From Ascidiaceihabitans donghaensis (GTDB lineage: Bacteria > Pseudomonadota > Alphaproteobacteria > Rhodobacterales > Rhodobacteraceae): a stretch of 64,000 nucleotides of DNA. Shown in pieces: positions 1 to 7,827 of this stretch (position 1 is its first letter; each line of letters starts with the position of its first letter). Both the position numbers and the translations under genes were made by a program. The stretch covers positions 682,001-746,000 of the forward strand of contig NZ_OMOR01000001.1 in the NCBI RefSeq assembly GCF_900302465.1, given 5' to 3'. Under the pieces are notes generated by a model. That model did no database searches, had not been told where the DNA came from, and worked only from the letters and a program-made list of their open reading frames with translations.

Positions 1-1399
1 AATAGATTTTGTCTGCTCCTGCGCGGGCTTCAAACTGGACATCCAGCGCCCCGACAGTTTCTGAAGTGCCCAGAAACAACAACCCGCCAGGGCTGAGGGC
101 GTAATGAATCCGGTTGAGTACCCGTTCCTGCAACAGCGCGTTAAAGTAGATCAGGACGTTGCGCAGTGTGACCAGATCGACGTTGATAAAGGGCGGGTCC
201 TGAAAAATGTTATGTTTCGAGAACAACGTGATGGCGCGAATTTCGGGAGACACCACCAGATTACCGCCTGTAGTTGTGAAATAGCGTTCCAGATACTGGG
301 GCGGAATGTCTTGCGCGGCGGTGATCGGGTACACGCCTTTGCGTGCAACCTCCAAAGCGCGTTCGTCGATGTCTGTGGCAAAAATCTGGACAGAATTTTT
401 TTCCAGCACCTCGGGCCCACCCAGCGCTTCGGATATCAGAATGGCCAGTGAATAGGCTTCTTCGCCGGTCGCACATCCCGCAACCCAGATGCGCAATTGC
501 TGGCGTTGACGATTACGGGCCAAAGTTCTGACTTCTTCGGCCAACTGTTCAAACTGTCTGGGATCGCGGAAAAAACGCGTCACAGAAATCAGCAAATCGC
601 GGTGCAATGCGTCAACTTCTTCCAACGAGGTCCGGCAGTGCTGCACGTAGCTTTCGTAGTCGTCGATGCCCAAAGCCACCATACGGCGGTTGATCCTGCG
701 ATTGATGGTGTTGTCTTTGTAGTCGCGAAAATCGATGCGCGTGCGGGCCAGTAGGATCTGCAGCAGTTCCGATAACCGGTTCGGTTGGTCGTTGATGTGA
801 CGCAGCGCATCAAAGTCGCGTGGAACCGACAGGATTTTCTCCAGATGCTGGCCCATTTGTGCAGGTGTCAGCGTCAAGTCAACGCAGCCTGTTTCAATGG
901 CAGATGCGGGCATGCCATCATATTTGGCGGACGCAGTGTCTTGCGCAATCGTGATGCCACCAGATTCGCGGATGGCTTGCACGCCATAGGATCCGTCGGT
1001 GCCTGTGCCGGACAATACGATCCCCACGCAACGATCCCCGCAATCTGCTGCGATGCTTTTGAACAAGCGATCCGCCGACGGTTTGGGCGTTGCAGGATGG
1101 CCGCTGGGATTGTGCAGGCTGATTTTGCCGTTCTCGACCATCACATCAAGATTTGGCGGCGTGATGTAGATTGTGTCGGGTTCCGGGGTGATTTCATCTT
1201 TCAATTCGACCACAGGCAATTTGGTCTCACGAGAAATCAATGACGTCAGCAAGCTTTTGTGTGTCGGCGACATGTGCTGCGCCATGACATACACCGCATT
1301 TGCCGAAATCGGCAGATTTTGCACCAACAATGACGCAGCTTCCAAACCACCAGCAGACGCTGCAATACCTACAAAAATCAAACCATCAGTGTCAGACAT
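1..1399 (-). CDS. CheB-CheR fusion chemotaxis protein (N-terminal part, runs off window)
   Basis: The frame opens with ATG at 1399 and is still open at base 1, so only about 466 residues are seen. The N-terminal half is a CheB methylesterase (glutamyl deamidase) domain: nucleophile Ser15 in GIAASAGG, His42 in AQHMSP and Asp135 in SGTGTDG form the expected triad. No receiver domain precedes it. From about residue 225 follows a CheR methyltransferase domain, with TRFFRDP, the SAM-binding motif GCATGEEAYSL near residue 305 and NVLIYF near the edge. Fusions of this type usually continue into coiled-coil, PAS and kinase modules; that part lies outside. It would modify glutamates on chemoreceptors or signal through downstream modules. 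No other chemotaxis gene is visible, so its partner is unknown. Confidence 0.9.
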   Translation of the reverse strand, partial: MSDTDGLIFVGIAASAGGLEAASLLVQNLPISANAVYVMAQHMSPTHKSLLTSLISRETKLPVVELKDEITPEPDTIYITPPNLDVMVENGKISLHNPSGHPATPKPSADRLFKSIAADCGDRCVGIVLSGTGTDGSYGVQAIRESGGITIAQDTASAKYDGMPASAIETGCVDLTLTPAQMGQHLEKILSVPRDFDALRHINDQPNRLSELLQILLARTRIDFRDYKDNTINRRINRRMVALGIDDYESYVQHCRTSLEEVDALHRDLLISVTRFFRDPRQFEQLAEEVRTLARNRQRQQLRIWVAGCATGEEAYSLAILISEALGGPEVLEKNSVQIFATDIDERALEVARKGVYPITAAQDIPPQYLERYFTTTGGNLVVSPEIRAITLFSKHNIFQDPPFINVDLVTLRNVLIYFNALLQERVLNRIHYALSPGGLLFLGTSETVGALDVQFEARAGADKIY

Positions 1400-1805
1400 T
1401 CTGTCCCCACGTACTTTCATATTTCTATGCCGCACCATAGCCTTGCCATGAAATTCATGTTGGCTTTGCGCTAAGCTGTCCCGCCCGTATTCGGACCCCA
1501 TCCTTGCTGAATGTCTTCCATCCTGTGTCGTGACGCAACCACAAGTCGCATCGATGCAGATGCAAACCTGTGTCAGCGGTGTCTGCTTTTGGGTCAATAC
1601 GTCTAAAGTAGACTGTTCAACGCAGATTCCGAGCGATTTGAGGGCAAGAACCAAGCCGTTCCGTCAAAATGTCTCAGAATGCATTGTGATGCGCCGGATC
1701 AAAAGACAGTTGCAAATGCGGGTGACAGTGCCTTCCATCTCACTTAACACTTACAGAATAATGATGCCCTAAGCGGCGCATGAATGAAGAAAAGGGAGAT
1801 AAAAC
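1400..1805. other. Intergenic region between cheB-cheR and the TRAP operon
   Basis: These 406 bases separate divergent genes and must hold both promoters. An 80-codon frame at 1530-1772 has no ribosome site or recognisable protein and I do not call it. The region holds several TGCA words (1555, 1561, 1680, 1711), including one TGCA-N6-TGCG pair listed separately. I could not fix a clear -35/-10 pair. Confidence 0.5.
1680..1693 (+). promoter_or_regulatory. Candidate BoxR-type operator (TGCA-N6-TGCG) upstream of TRAP operon
   Basis: TGCA at 1680 is followed six bases later by TGCG at 1690, the 10-bp repeat spacing found twice upstream of the benzoate-CoA ligase gene, with one mismatch. A third, differently spaced TGCAAATGCG lies at 1711-1720. 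The BzdR/BoxR regulator family is known to bind TGCA repeats. That this site is used, and that it controls the transporter, is inference. Confidence 0.35.
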
Positions 1806-2855
1806 ATGTCACTTACTCGGAAATCGTTTCTGCATTTGGCAGGGGCCGCGGCACTTGCAATGGGGTTCGGTGCAACGTCGGCGGCCGCTCAGGAGGTGAC
1901 TTTGTCACTGCACCATTTCCTGCCAGCGCAAGCCAATGTGCCGAAGCTGGTGCTGGATGTCTGGGCCGACAACGTTGAAGAGGCCTCTGGCGGGCGCATC
2001 AAAGTGGATCGTTATCCGTCCATGCAGTTGGGCGGTAAGCCCCCTGAATTGATGGACCAAGCCATCGATGGCGTGGCCGATGTCGTCTGGACAGTTGTCG
2101 GGTATTCACCGGGCCGCTACCCGTCCACAGAAGTGTTCGAACTGCCGTTCATGATGACGGAAGCAGGCGCAGGCCCTGTCAGCCGCGCCTATTGGGAAAT
2201 GTTCGAAACCCACATGAAAGACACCGAATTCAGCGATGTGCATATTCTTGGCACGTGGGTGCATGGTCCGGGCATGTTGCACACCAACAAAGAAGTGAAG
2301 ACACCAGCCGATATGGCGGGTCTGAAAATTCGCGGTGGGTCACGGTCTATCAACACGTTCCTGAACAAGCTGGGCGCAACCCCTGTCGGTATGCCTGTAC
2401 CAGCTGTGCCTGAAGGGCTGTCCAAAGGTGTGATCGATGGCACAACAATCCCGTGGGAAGTCACAGCTGCGTTGAAAGTGCCGGAACTGGTCAGCAACCA
2501 CACAGAATTTTCCGGTGTGTCGCTTTACACTTTGACCTTTGTTCTGGCGATGAACAAAGACCGTTACGAAAGCCTGCCTGCTGATCTGCAAAAGGTGATC
2601 GACGACAACTCTGGTCTTGAGTTCTCTGTCTTTGCTGGCACCACCCAGCAAGGTGCAGACGGTCCGGCGCGGGACGCAGCTGTTGCGCGTGGCAACAACA
2701 TCGTAACCGTTGAGGGCGACGCTGTTCAGGCATGGCGCGATGCCGCGCAACCTATCTATGACGAATGGGTCGCGGATATGGACGCCAAAGGCAAAGACGG
2801 CCAAGCGTTGATCGACGAGGCCCGTGCCTTGATCGCAAAATACTCAGCCGAGTAA
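1806..2855 (+). CDS. dctP: TRAP transporter substrate-binding protein (DctP family)
   Basis: A 349-residue periplasmic solute receptor for a TRAP (tripartite, sodium-driven) organic-acid importer. The N-terminus is a Sec-type signal peptide (lysine/arginine then a hydrophobic stretch, likely cleavage after AAAQ near residue 29). The mature protein has the DctP hallmarks VWADNVEE, GGKPPELMD and the LKIRGGSR segment near residue 175, whose arginine normally binds the substrate carboxylate. The start has a good ribosome site (AGGGAGA, spacing about 7). The small and large membrane subunits follow, separated by a hairpin. Position beside the benzoate genes and a shared operator-like repeat suggest an aromatic acid substrate, but the sequence does not prove this. 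Confidence 0.93.
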   Translation: MSLTRKSFLHLAGAAALAMGFGATSAAAQEVTLSLHHFLPAQANVPKLVLDVWADNVEEASGGRIKVDRYPSMQLGGKPPELMDQAIDGVADVVWTVVGYSPGRYPSTEVFELPFMMTEAGAGPVSRAYWEMFETHMKDTEFSDVHILGTWVHGPGMLHTNKEVKTPADMAGLKIRGGSRSINTFLNKLGATPVGMPVPAVPEGLSKGVIDGTTIPWEVTAALKVPELVSNHTEFSGVSLYTLTFVLAMNKDRYESLPADLQKVIDDNSGLEFSVFAGTTQQGADGPARDAAVARGNNIVTVEGDAVQAWRDAAQPIYDEWVADMDAKGKDGQALIDEARALIAKYSAE

Positions 2856-2873
2856 ACCAAAGCCAACACCAAT

Positions 2874-2904
2874 AACCGCGGCGCGTGACCTGCGCCGCGG
2901 TTTT
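2874..2904 (+). terminator. Hairpin attenuator between TRAP receptor and permease genes
   Basis: A perfect 11-bp stem (AACCGCGGCGC at 2874-2884 with GCGCCGCGGTT at 2892-2902), 7-base loop, then TTTT. It lies 19 bases after the dctP stop and 21 bases before dctQ. A partial terminator or 3' stabiliser here would leave more receptor than permease mRNA, a common arrangement in binding-protein operons. Confidence 0.75.
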
Positions 2905-2924
2905 GCGTAACATCAGGCGACGCC

Positions 2925-3494
2925 ATGCATACTTTCTTCCGATCTCTTGCCCGTATCACTGCCATCATTGGTGGGTTTGTCCTGATTGCGATTATCGTGC
3001 TGACAACATTGTCTATTGTCGGGCGATCTCTGAACAAATTCATGCACTCAGATTTTGCAAATTCGATCTTGGGTGGCTTTGCCAATCGCGTGATCGAAAT
3101 GGGCGTCGGGGAAATCAACGGCAGTTATGAATTGCTTGAATCCGGTGTCGCTTTTGCCATTTTTGCATTTTTTCCGATCTGCCAGCTGTATAACGCCCAT
3201 GCGACTGTGGATGTGTTTACATCCGCTTTGCCGCCGCGCGCTTTGCGCGTGCTGCGCGCGTTTTGGGAAGTTGTGCTAAGCGTCACGATCATCTTCATTT
3301 CATGGCGCTTGTATGAAGGCATGCAACGCTACATCGGGAATGGTGAAACGACCTTTTTCCTGCAAATGCCTGTCTGGTGGTCTTATGCCGCCAGCTTCAC
3401 CGCCGCTTGCGTGGCATGTTTAACAGCCATCTATTGCGCGATTTTACGCGTGGGTGAGGCCACAACAGGTCGCACATTGCTGCCAGAGAATTGA
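2925..3494 (+). CDS. dctQ: TRAP transporter small permease subunit (DctQ family)
   Basis: A 189-residue membrane protein with four predicted helices: about residues 10-33, 75-92 (in FAIFAFFPICQLY), 110-130 and 150-172. This is the DctQ layout; the subunit scaffolds the large permease in the inner membrane. The ATG is 69 bases after dctP and downstream of the hairpin, and the stop is one base from the next start, so dctQ and dctM are translationally coupled. The family is poorly conserved, and the assignment rests on helix layout plus its place between receptor and DctM genes. Confidence 0.88.
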   Translation: MHTFFRSLARITAIIGGFVLIAIIVLTTLSIVGRSLNKFMHSDFANSILGGFANRVIEMGVGEINGSYELLESGVAFAIFAFFPICQLYNAHATVDVFTSALPPRALRVLRAFWEVVLSVTIIFISWRLYEGMQRYIGNGETTFFLQMPVWWSYAASFTAACVACLTAIYCAILRVGEATTGRTLLPEN

Positions 3495-3495
3495 T

Positions 3496-4848
3496 ATGAC
3501 CGCATTTCTTGATCTTTTGCCGTTCGCGGATATGTCGCGTCTGGAACTTGGGTTCTGGTCCTTTCCTGTGCTTTTGGGGCTGATCTTTCTGCGTGCGCCC
3601 ATTGGCCTTGCGATGTTCCTTTGTGGCATCGGGGGGTGGTATTTCGCGATGAACGGCAATCCAACGCCGCTTCTGTCCAAGCTGAAATCCGAAACCTACA
3701 CGACATTTTCCAGCTATTCGCTGTCGATCATTCCATTGTTCTTGTTGATGGGACAATTCGCGACCCTTTCGGGCATGTCCACATCGCTGTTCAAAGCGGC
3801 AGAAAGCTTTCTGGGGCACCGTAAGGGCGGTGTTGCAATGGCCGCTGTCGGGGCCTGCGCCGGTTTCGGGGCGATTTGCGGATCATCTTTGGCCACAGCC
3901 GCCACTATGGGCAAAGTCGCTTTGCCAGAGCTTCGCCGCTACGGCTATTCCGGTGGGTTTTCCACTGCAACTCTGGCCGCCGGCGGCACGTTGGGCATCC
4001 TGATCCCCCCGTCCGTGATTTTGGTAATTTACGCAATCATTACGGAACAAAACATTGCCAAACTGTTCCTTGCGGCCTTCGCGCCGGGCGTTTTGGCCGC
4101 CGTTGGATATATTCTGACGATCTCGATCTATGTGCGATTGTTCCCCGGATCTGCTGGTACACGCCCGCCTGTGCCCATGGCTGAACGTTGGAAGGCACTT
4201 GGCAATACGTGGCCTGTTCTGGCCATTTTCGGACTGGTTGTGGGCGGCATCTATGCGGGCTGGTTCACCCCAACGGAAGGATCGGCCATTGGCGCGGCTG
4301 GCACCGGGCTGGTGGCGTGGATGTCTGGCAATTTGAAGTGGCCCGCATTTAAGGAATCGTTGCTGGGCACCGGAAAAACCACCGCCATGATCTTTTTCAT
4401 CGTGCTGGGCGCGGGGTTCTACAACGGGTTCTTGGCGCTGTCTGGCGTGCCTCAGTATCTGGCGGATTACGTGCTGGACCTTGGGCTAAGCCCTTGGGTT
4501 GTGTTGGCCATCATCCTGGCATTTTACATGATCTTTGGCTGTGTCATGGACAGCTTGTCGATGATTTTGCTGACAGTGCCGATCTTCTTTCCGGTGATTT
4601 CCGCGATGGACTTCGGGATGAGCCCCGAACATGTCGCCATCTGGTTCGGTATTCTTGTTCTGATCGTTGTCGAGGTCGGATTGATCACACCGCCTGTTGG
4701 TATGAACCTTTTCATTATCAACGCGATGGACCGCGAAACACGCATTACCGAAACCTATAAAGCGGTTATGTTCTTTGTCGGGTCTGACATTGTGCGTGTG
4801 GTTATTTTGGTGGCGTTTCCGGCAATCACGTTGTTCCTGATACCCTAG
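3496..4848 (+). CDS. dctM: TRAP transporter large permease subunit (DctM family)
   Basis: A 450-residue, roughly 12-helix integral membrane protein, the sodium-coupled channel subunit of the TRAP importer. Family signatures are FATLSGMS with a following helix break, the GAICGSSLATAATM loop, AAGGTLGILIPPS, and the mirrored C-terminal half ending EVGLITPPVGMNLF. I chose the ATG at 3496, one base after the dctQ stop, over an in-frame start 42 bases upstream that would lie inside dctQ. The next gene starts 106 bases downstream with its own operator-like repeats. Confidence 0.93.
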   Translation: MTAFLDLLPFADMSRLELGFWSFPVLLGLIFLRAPIGLAMFLCGIGGWYFAMNGNPTPLLSKLKSETYTTFSSYSLSIIPLFLLMGQFATLSGMSTSLFKAAESFLGHRKGGVAMAAVGACAGFGAICGSSLATAATMGKVALPELRRYGYSGGFSTATLAAGGTLGILIPPSVILVIYAIITEQNIAKLFLAAFAPGVLAAVGYILTISIYVRLFPGSAGTRPPVPMAERWKALGNTWPVLAIFGLVVGGIYAGWFTPTEGSAIGAAGTGLVAWMSGNLKWPAFKESLLGTGKTTAMIFFIVLGAGFYNGFLALSGVPQYLADYVLDLGLSPWVVLAIILAFYMIFGCVMDSLSMILLTVPIFFPVISAMDFGMSPEHVAIWFGILVLIVVEVGLITPPVGMNLFIINAMDRETRITETYKAVMFFVGSDIVRVVILVAFPAITLFLIP

Positions 4849-4857
4849 CAGACACGC

Positions 4858-4922
4858 TGCATTAAAATGCATTTTTTGGATTAGTGTTTGCGAGGAAAAT
4901 GTCCTGATTGCAGGATAATGCA
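4858..4922 (+). promoter_or_regulatory. Paired TGCA-N6-TGCA operators upstream of benzoate-CoA ligase gene
   Basis: Two exact TGCA-N6-TGCA units: 4858-4871 (spacer TTAAAA) and 4909-4922 (spacer GGATAA). Their starts are 51 bases apart, close to five helical turns, so two protein oligomers could sit on one face of the DNA. BzdR/BoxR-family repressors, which sense benzoyl-CoA, are known to recognise TGCA repeats, and a boxR gene lies in this cluster. The match is read directly; binding is inferred. Confidence 0.65.
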
Positions 4923-4954
4923 TGTTATAGCCACGTTGGGGGGAGAACGGAGCC

Positions 4955-6484
4955 ATGGCCAATGCCGCAGTGTACTTTGTAGACAGACACGTCGAAGAAG
5001 GGCGTGGCGACAAGGTTGTGTTTCGCGAATACGGAACGGGGCGCAGCCTGACCTATGGTGCATTGGCGGCACAGTCTGACATTGCGGCCGGGGCGTTCAA
5101 CCGCGCGGGTATCACCCCCGAAGACAGGGCCGCGATGCTGGTGCTGGACACGATTGAATTCCCGCAAATTTTCTGGGGGGCCATCAAACGCGGGGTGATC
5201 CCTGTACCGCTGAACACTTTGCTAACTGCCCCTATCTACGATGCGATTTTGCGCGATGCACGGGCGACGATATTGTTTGTGTCTGACGCGCTCTTTGACA
5301 CTGTTGCCCCTATATTGGCGGACAATCCCTATTTGCGGCATGTGGTCGTGATTGGAAACGCAGCAAAAGGCAACACAAGCTTTGACGATTTCATGCAAGA
5401 CGCCCGCCCCGAACGCGCGTTCGACGCCAGCGACGATGAAACTGCGTTCTGGCTGTATTCCTCGGGATCTACAGGTGCGCCAAAAGGTGTGCATCACGTC
5501 CATTCGGCGTTAAAAGCCACCTGTGACACCTACGGCGCCCAAGTGCTTGGTATCCGCGAAACAGACACGGTGTATTCGGCAGCAAAGTTCTTTTTCGCCT
5601 ATGGTTTGGGCAATGCAATGAGCTTTCCGATGTCGGCAGGTGCCACCACCGTTCTGTTCGCTGGGCGGCCTACACCAGACGTGGTCGTCGACATTTTGAA
5701 CACGGAAACCCCGACGATTTTTTTCGGTGTGCCTACGCTGTATGCGGCGATGCTGGCCTACATGGATGCGCACGGCCCGGTCATCGCACCACTGCGATTG
5801 TGTGCGTCGGCGGGTGAAGCTTTGCCTGCAGATGTTGGACAGCGATGGACGGCTATGATGCACATCGACATTCTGGACGGGGTCGGATCTACCGAGATGT
5901 TGCACATCTTTTTAAGCAACGCGCCGGGGAATGTAACCTATGGCACCTCCGGACGTCCTGTTCCGGGGTATGAGGTGCGGCTTGTGGATGATGCAGGCGT
6001 GGACGTCCCGACAGGAGAGGTCGGTGAGTTGTTGGTGAATGGTGCATCCTCGGCGGGCGGGTATTGGAACCAACGTGACAAATCCCGCGCCACGTTTGAA
6101 GGGATGTGGACCCACACGGGTGACAAATATGAACGCCGCGAAGACGGGCTGTTTGTGTACTGCGGGCGCACGGACGACATGTTCAAAGTGTCCGGCATTT
6201 GGGTATCACCCTTCGAGGTAGAATCCGCGATAGTGGCCCATGCCGACGTGTTGGAGGCCGCTGTCGTCGCGCACAAAGATGCGGACGGGCTGGAAAAGCC
6301 CAAGGCCTTTGTTGTATTGAACAGCGGCGTGTCCGCTGACGGGATCGGCGAGATGCTAAAAACCCACGTCAAAGACAAGATTGGCAAATGGAAATACCCG
6401 CGTTGGGTCGAGGTGGTAGACGATTTGCCAAAAACGGCGACCGGTAAAATCCAGCGCTTTAAACTGCGCGAGGATACCCAATGA
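4955..6484 (+). CDS. bclA: Benzoate-CoA ligase (AMP-forming)
   Basis: A 509-residue acyl-CoA synthetase that activates benzoate with ATP and CoA to benzoyl-CoA, the entry step of the box pathway. The AMP-binding P-loop YSSGSTGAPKG is near residue 168, the adenylate motif GSTE near residue 312, the hinge region YCGRTDDMFKVSG near residue 398, and the catalytic lysine in TGKIQRFKL at the C-terminus. The length is typical of benzoate-CoA ligases. The ATG follows a strong purine-rich site (GGGGGGAGAACGGAG). It overlaps the next gene by ATGA. Related aromatic acids may also be accepted; specificity rests on the box context. Confidence 0.93.
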   Translation: MANAAVYFVDRHVEEGRGDKVVFREYGTGRSLTYGALAAQSDIAAGAFNRAGITPEDRAAMLVLDTIEFPQIFWGAIKRGVIPVPLNTLLTAPIYDAILRDARATILFVSDALFDTVAPILADNPYLRHVVVIGNAAKGNTSFDDFMQDARPERAFDASDDETAFWLYSSGSTGAPKGVHHVHSALKATCDTYGAQVLGIRETDTVYSAAKFFFAYGLGNAMSFPMSAGATTVLFAGRPTPDVVVDILNTETPTIFFGVPTLYAAMLAYMDAHGPVIAPLRLCASAGEALPADVGQRWTAMMHIDILDGVGSTEMLHIFLSNAPGNVTYGTSGRPVPGYEVRLVDDAGVDVPTGEVGELLVNGASSAGGYWNQRDKSRATFEGMWTHTGDKYERREDGLFVYCGRTDDMFKVSGIWVSPFEVESAIVAHADVLEAAVVAHKDADGLEKPKAFVVLNSGVSADGIGEMLKTHVKDKIGKWKYPRWVEVVDDLPKTATGKIQRFKLREDTQ

Positions 6485-7305
6485 CAGCCCCTTGGACTTC
6501 GGCGCCAGACGCACGCCTGCATGTCGGAGACGCAGACCTGGAATACGCCTGCTTCGGGCCCACCCCGGATCAGGCGCCCACACTAGTGATGTTGCACGAA
6601 GGTCTGGGCAGTCTGAGCCTTTGGCGCGATCTGCCGGAACGCTTGGCAGCTGCAACAGGCTGGGGCGTTGTGGCATATTCGCGTGCCGGTTACGGGCAGT
6701 CATCAACTGTGCCGCTTCCACGGCCAATGGATTATGCGGATCGCGAAGCCAAAGATGTTCTGGGTGCTGTGTTGGATGCTTTGGGTGTTGGGTCCTGTGT
6801 GTTGATGGGCCACAGCGAAGGCGCTTCGATCTGTGCCATTTACGCGGGCTCTGTGTCTGACATGCGTGTTCGTGGTTTGGTGTTGATCGCACCGCATTTC
6901 TTTGCGGACCCGCGCGGTTTGGCGCATATGTCGTCGGTGCGGAAGGCGTATGAAACTGGTGGATTGCGCGAGAAGATGGCGCGCCATCATGCTGACCCTG
7001 ATGTTGCGTTTTTTGGCTGGCATGACCGTTGGACGCACCCCGATCAGGTTCGGTGGAATATCGCGGATTCAATCGACCATTGGCGTATTCCTGTGTTGGC
7101 TATTCAAGGATCCGAGGATGCCTACGGGTCTTTGGATCAAATCACAGAAATCGAAGATCGCATTTACGCGCCTCTTGAAATGCTGCTTTTGGATGATATT
7201 GGCCACATGCCCCAATTTGAAGCGCCAGACGTCACCCTGACCGCCATCACCGAATTTTGCACGCGACTGCAGGCGTTTGAGCAATCGCCATCACCCATTG
7301 TCTGA
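6481..7305 (+). CDS. Alpha/beta hydrolase in the box operon
   Basis: A 274-residue alpha/beta-hydrolase fold protein. The oxyanion segment HEGLGSLSLW is near residue 39, the nucleophile elbow GHSEGA (serine near residue 109), an acid near GSEDAYGS (about residue 211), and the catalytic histidine in IGHMPQFEAP near residue 241. Start and upstream stop share ATGA, so it is coupled to the ligase gene. In box clusters a hydrolase of this type could act as a thioesterase releasing trapped CoA, or on the lactone or aldehyde product of ring cleavage. Which one is not shown by the sequence. Confidence 0.85.
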   Translation: MTAPWTSAPDARLHVGDADLEYACFGPTPDQAPTLVMLHEGLGSLSLWRDLPERLAAATGWGVVAYSRAGYGQSSTVPLPRPMDYADREAKDVLGAVLDALGVGSCVLMGHSEGASICAIYAGSVSDMRVRGLVLIAPHFFADPRGLAHMSSVRKAYETGGLREKMARHHADPDVAFFGWHDRWTHPDQVRWNIADSIDHWRIPVLAIQGSEDAYGSLDQITEIEDRIYAPLEMLLLDDIGHMPQFEAPDVTLTAITEFCTRLQAFEQSPSPIV

Positions 7306-7720
7306 CACCGTCCCTTGGCCGCCGCATGCGTATGTGCCGGGACAAAATGCGCGGCACCCCGAAGGGTGGTTTGATGATATAAAAGCGTCAGTTGCGTCGG
7401 ACGCTGCCGTCCAAGACACGCAAGCATGGTCAGTGGGGCTCAAATACCTGCAAGCCGGCTATTTTTGGGAATGCCACGAAGTATTGGAAGCCGTTTGGTT
7501 GGCTTTGCCTGATCCATCGCCTGAACGGGATGTGACGCAAGCCATCATCCAGCTTGCCAATGCCCGCTTGAAACACCGTATGGGAAAGCCAAACGCCGTG
7601 TTGCGCCTGTGCGATATGGTTGATGCGCTTTTGAAAGGGCACGCAGGCACGATGCTGGGGTTGGATGTGCAAATGATTGCATCTTGGGTTCACCAAACCA
7701 GAGTAACGATTAGCAAATAA
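7277..7720 (+). CDS. DUF309 domain protein
   Basis: A small soluble protein with the DUF309 signature: GYFWECHEVLEAVW near residue 57, then QAIIQLANARLKHRMG. The conserved glutamate and histidine of the ECHE motif look like a metal or catalytic site, but the family function is unknown. The start is uncertain. TTG at 7277 overlaps the hydrolase gene by 29 bases, and TTG at 7298 is an alternative. The PPHAYVPGQ segment just after it fits other family members, so a start before about 7320 is needed. It is in the same operon, before the operator-like repeat of boxC. Confidence 0.8.
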   Translation: MSNRHHPLSDTVPWPPHAYVPGQNARHPEGWFDDIKASVASDAAVQDTQAWSVGLKYLQAGYFWECHEVLEAVWLALPDPSPERDVTQAIIQLANARLKHRMGKPNAVLRLCDMVDALLKGHAGTMLGLDVQMIASWVHQTRVTISK

Positions 7721-7734
7721 TGCTTTAAAGTGCA
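7721..7734 (+). promoter_or_regulatory. Candidate BoxR operator upstream of boxC (TGCT-N6-TGCA)
   Basis: This 14-mer (TGCTTTAAAGTGCA) differs at only two positions from the first site upstream of the ligase gene (TGCATTAAAATGCA) and keeps the 10-bp repeat spacing. It begins at the DUF309 stop and lies 94 bases before the boxC ATG, suggesting a second regulated promoter inside the cluster. Confidence 0.5.
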
Positions 7735-7827
7735 TAATTGTGTAGGTTTTGGCATCTCCAAGTGCCGCATTGCACTGAACTGTTGTACTATATTTCTCAA
7801 AATACAGGTTTGTGCGGAAGGCGGCCC

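Noticed and set aside
1530-1772. 80-codon frame upstream of dctP
   Set aside because: No ribosome site, no domain, and it covers the likely promoter region of the TRAP operon.
6356-7072. Minus-strand frame of 238 codons
   Set aside because: It is antisense to the ligase and hydrolase genes and low in recognisable protein features.
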